20,569 nucleotides of DNA from a virus, in the IMG/VR virus record IMGVR_UViG_3300034283_000973, positions 1-20,569 of that record. The stretch is one strand, 5' to 3'. Position numbers and translations under genes: made by a program. Below, piece after piece: positions 18,401 through 20,569 of this stretch; position 1 is the first letter of the stretch, and each line of letters starts with the position of its first letter. The notes below the pieces were generated by a model, which was not told where the DNA came from, searched no databases, and saw nothing but the letters and a program-made list of their open reading frames with translations.

Positions 18401-20134
18401 AGCACTGGCTTTGAAGATGCTTTCATTGCATCCCACACAAAAGGTATTACAGCACCAAAGGCACTTGAACGCGCTACAGAAAATGCTAAGTACAAACTTG
18501 CAGAGATTGCAGAAGACCGAGCACGTCTTCAAACACTTGCTTATGTAGATAATCCTGCAGTGCAAAGCCAATTAGCATTTGGCGTTCGTAACTTTGCACG
18601 TTTTTATCGTGCTACTGAAGACTTTTATCGTCGTGTTTATCGCGTTGTACGCTACAACCCAGAGGCTATTGTTAAAGCAAGCCTTACTTATGAGGGCGTA
18701 ACTCACTCAGGTTGGGTCCAATACGATGATCAAGGTGAACCGTACTTTCTATACCCAGGAACTCAGTACGTTTACAAAGCAGTACAGACAGCGATGACCG
18801 CATTGGGTGTACCAGCAGAGTTTAAGGTGCCATTCCCAGTAGAGTTTGGTGCTAAGTTAAAGATGATTACTCCATCTCTTAACCCAGAATCTGCTATACC
18901 TACACTTGCAGGTCCACTATCAGGATTTTCAATCAAAGTAGCTACAAACCTAGTTGATATTTTCAATCCAGGTGCAGCAGACCGTATTACAACTACACTT
19001 CTTGGTAAGTATGCAGAAGACCAACCAATGGTTTCAGCATTCTTGCCAGCGCACGTTAACCGTATCTATTCAGCAATGGGTAAAGACGAGCGAGACGGAC
19101 AATACGCATCAGCAATGCGTAAGGCTATGACTTATCTTGAGGCATCAGGTAATGGTATTGAACAGAAGTATGATGAACAAGGTAATCCAATTCCATTAAG
19201 CGCAGCTGAGTTAGAAAAGTACCGCTTAAAACTTAAGAATACAACAATGAGTATTTTAGGAATGCGTGTTGTTTATGGATTTACAGCACCTGCTACAGCA
19301 CAAGTATTACTAAAGTCTGAAATGGCTGACTGGGTACGCGACAATGGTGAAGCGTCATTTAAGCAGACTTGGTATGGAATACTAGATAAAGCTGGTGACT
19401 ACGACAAGGCTATGGCTGAGTGGGTAAAGCGTTATCCAGATCAGATGCCTTTTACTATTTCGGAGTCAGACCGTTCAACCGTTGCATACTTCCGTTATGC
19501 ACAAGAGTCCGGTGATTTTGTAGACGGTAATGAGAAGCTGTTTAAGGAATATCCGCAGGCAGCAGCATTCCTTATACCTCATAAGGGCGGATATTCTTGG
19601 GATGCCTACAAAACTATGACCGATATGGGTCTACGCCAGAACAAGCGCGTAGAAGACTTCCTTCGTGAAGTACAGACTGCAGCAGATATGCAGACTTACT
19701 ATACGAAGAAGAACGAATACGAGACAAACCTTGAAGCTGTAGGAACGGACTTTGAGCGTTCACAGCTTCGTAAAGAGTTTACAGACTGGTCAACTCTCTT
19801 TAAGGCAGGACGTCCTCTGGTTCAAGAAGAACTTTCACAAGGTGGCAAGAAGGCCATTGAACGTATGAAGGCTCTTAATGACCTTGAGAAGATGCTTGGC
19901 GAGAAGTCAGCATTTGCGGCTTCGCCAAAAGTTGCTGGTAAATTACGTGAGATGTTAAAACTTTACAATGATTACAAGACAACAAAGGATCAATTAGATA
20001 ACTTTGGTGGTAGCCAATTCCTTTCAAATATGAACAAGGAAGAAACAATTATTAAAATGAGAGAACTTGCTGCATATAACCAAAATACACAGAGTGCATA
20101 CGACGTACTCTTTGGTAGATTGTTAGGAGACTAA
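15470..20134 (+). CDS. Very large virion protein, probably internal/ejected
   Basis: 1554 aa from GTG 15470 (TAGTG junction). N-terminus helical and Ala-rich; near residues 74-104 there is GFFGTAWHYTGGALLAGL. Residues about 586-625 hold SNWVEKMTTGWSFLTLAGPR then YAVRNATEDLMVHLAIG. Residues about 1035-1080 have VRNFARFYRATEDFYRRVYR and YNPEAIVK, patterns typical of giant phage internal or polyvalent proteins. The last 150 residues are charged helices likely to form a coiled coil. There are no obvious protease, lysozyme or Mu-F motifs. A tape measure is less likely, being so close to portal and lacking long heptad repeats. Codons in the first 2.5 kb are clearly richer in A/T than the rest. Confidence 0.78.
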   Translation: MPDNLKAAAAAAGLSEQEQREMEALSKTLSVHRELSNLPKKTAEQAYASKSPQQQEALKRVAGTENPAAKPQRGFFGTAWHYTGGALLAGLTEVSDLTTRAYRTGAISLLEKKNLADAWTRANDKGDKVFNPGRIEKAVSRFGQDRVNVAMRVAAGEKLSAIASSGTEEERNIAALAAQNKDDLFQDALDAAQAAKYSPGRQVANLITPEELEGSGFFYKAVSGAVDALYRIRTDPFIVAGKIKRAIDISRYSLDVVIGGGKVDEVFARPQVQNFWNQYGAELGNYKKAIDSGATQEAVDIKKRLNILAPEFGDPVIKSFIDINVPITNAETAKAFFQNADQVTEMMKGQIGRKRVMIPRMDALRQARVNTVTTANRVFDMDKIAPRFIDDLYFGGAATDDGIAKAIIDGKETIITNVKAQADARKTARFSMAQVQYRIDKFKAKFSLVPFFEDSLFDVTSADGAQKVYRYARLVLPANDSKLIAQAFDSAEVGRKKEIFYGLQSTIADIRGLNITKEGKAIADPLRMGPNKVFASTVDGYNPAALPDGEQVGLILSDLSDYVTTLSVRDIDRAAARSGIIQRVFGLAHSNWVEKMTTGWSFLTLAGPRYAVRNATEDLMVHLAIGESPFGLVKARALSTRLRTARQMEKGLTDFDKISANPLGGVMRFVNKKESKRYGAEIEAADGDIKLIREITARALNEGKLTRFYEKTGLGKFTDADRAALAEQIKYGDLDNALMDVVEGGKNAFTGLDSYTRTINFTRKNKVRTAELAYDLEKGRVALGRGKGGYKQMAPLADEASQVAWIMRIGYYSNDRLGRIAVANLADDALGETAAISKITTWLNDPKNAKLVSAFRMEERGISTDEHAKRIYDAAKQLFVKKDGKINQELLGKVRAFDDELGEYRITGKLGLDDLPKSEADVPTYIVGPQLVPITDTGNYASSFMEWGWDWLGNANARFSREPMVLAEMIKIRNQFKSTGFEDAFIASHTKGITAPKALERATENAKYKLAEIAEDRARLQTLAYVDNPAVQSQLAFGVRNFARFYRATEDFYRRVYRVVRYNPEAIVKASLTYEGVTHSGWVQYDDQGEPYFLYPGTQYVYKAVQTAMTALGVPAEFKVPFPVEFGAKLKMITPSLNPESAIPTLAGPLSGFSIKVATNLVDIFNPGAADRITTTLLGKYAEDQPMVSAFLPAHVNRIYSAMGKDERDGQYASAMRKAMTYLEASGNGIEQKYDEQGNPIPLSAAELEKYRLKLKNTTMSILGMRVVYGFTAPATAQVLLKSEMADWVRDNGEASFKQTWYGILDKAGDYDKAMAEWVKRYPDQMPFTISESDRSTVAYFRYAQESGDFVDGNEKLFKEYPQAAAFLIPHKGGYSWDAYKTMTDMGLRQNKRVEDFLREVQTAADMQTYYTKKNEYETNLEAVGTDFERSQLRKEFTDWSTLFKAGRPLVQEELSQGGKKAIERMKALNDLEKMLGEKSAFAASPKVAGKLREMLKLYNDYKTTKDQLDNFGGSQFLSNMNKEETIIKMRELAAYNQNTQSAYDVLFGRLLGD

Positions 20135-20135
20135 A

Positions 20136-20569
20136 GTGGCTGGCACAATTAAAGGCAGGGCTAAAGCTAAGGCCCAAGAAGAAGCTGCGGCACAAGGTTC
20201 ATCTAATGTAACATCTTTAACTGAATATACAGAATTTAAGAAGGCTATTGCAAACAGCCCTATTCTTATTAGCGCCTATTCTAAACTCTTAAAGTCTACT
20301 CCTTACTATAAAGGCCCAATAACCGATAAGTACACACCAGCACTTCAGAAGGCTCTTGATAGAGCTGAAGAAGATCGCCTTTCTATTGCTGCTATTCGTC
20401 CTATTGGTAGAGATGAATTTATTAAAGAATCAATAAACCTTGGCGGTGGCGATGGTAAAGCAAGAACTGCAACTCAAACTTACATTGCTAACGACACAGA
20501 TATCGAAGCCCTTGTAACAAAGATTTATCAAAACGCTACTGGCTACGGTGCTACAGCAAAGCAAATGGA
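20136..20569 (+). CDS. Start of a further virion protein (3' end outside window)
   Basis: Open from GTG 20136 to the end of the window (144 codons seen), with AGGAG at the end of the preceding gene. Starts MAGTIKGRAKAKAQEEAAAQ, a basic helical lead, then SLTEYTEFKKAIANSPIL and LLKSTPYYKGP, then DRLSIAAIRPIGRDEFIKE. The mixture resembles internal virion or DNA-ejection proteins that may carry a later enzymatic domain; none is visible in this part. Likely cotranscribed with the giant gene. Confidence 0.75.
   Translation, partial: MAGTIKGRAKAKAQEEAAAQGSSNVTSLTEYTEFKKAIANSPILISAYSKLLKSTPYYKGPITDKYTPALQKALDRAEEDRLSIAAIRPIGRDEFIKESINLGGGDGKARTATQTYIANDTDIEALVTKIYQNATGYGATAKQM

Overview
The window is a stretch of a tailed bacteriophage (or prophage) genome with an actinobacterial host. 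The host call rests on a complete WhiB-type gene (C-X26-C-X2-C-X5-C plus a GIWGG turn), a family known only from Actinobacteria and their phages, and on several small proteins of actinophage type. Base composition is moderate rather than high-GC, which would suit a low-GC actinobacterium such as a freshwater lineage, but that is inference. No integrase, tRNA, CRISPR or insertion sequence was seen.

Layout. (1) 1-4923, rightward: a tightly overlapping early cluster with the tail of a truncated gene, a C-terminal Cys-motif protein, WhiB, a RecA/DnaB-type ATPase, a PD-(D/E)XK nuclease, a primase split into a CHC2 zinc-finger ORF and an overlapping Toprim ORF, a MazG-like protein, a sigma-like factor, a second PD-(D/E)XK-like protein and an FmdB-type zinc ribbon. 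(2) 4924-4984: convergent terminator-like hairpin. (3) 4985-9938, leftward: about twenty mostly tiny genes, nearly all joined by ATGA, GTGA, TAATG or short overlaps. They include a sliding clamp related to DnaN, several Cys-rich mini-proteins, two small membrane proteins, a membrane-anchored lytic-transglycosylase-like protein, an endonuclease VII-type HNH protein and a compact C5 cytosine methyltransferase. (4) 9939-10887: a 949-bp divergent non-coding region rich in dyads, direct repeats and predicted RNA hairpins. (5) 10888 to the end, rightward: late genes, with terminase large subunit, portal, small basic proteins, a 134-aa protein, a 1554-aa presumptive internal virion protein and the start of another virion gene.

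How it fits together. The two early arms supply replication (helicase, primase, clamp, nucleases), transcriptional takeover (WhiB, sigma-like factor), DNA modification and a candidate lysis set. The divergent region separates the leftward early operon from the rightward packaging/virion operon and probably holds the promoters, operators and perhaps an origin.

The strongest leads for something new are: the region at 6347-6915, where all three reverse-strand frames carry plausible genes; the exact TGTGA-N6-TCACA (CRP/GlxR-type) site and the paired TCTCA-N5-TGAGA dyads in the divergent region; tandem extended -10 elements in front of the terminase; a two-domain-length sliding clamp flanked by matched hairpins; and membrane micropeptides too short for ordinary gene calling. 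Small genes were called by translating the sequence by hand and by start/stop overlaps. No database search was possible.
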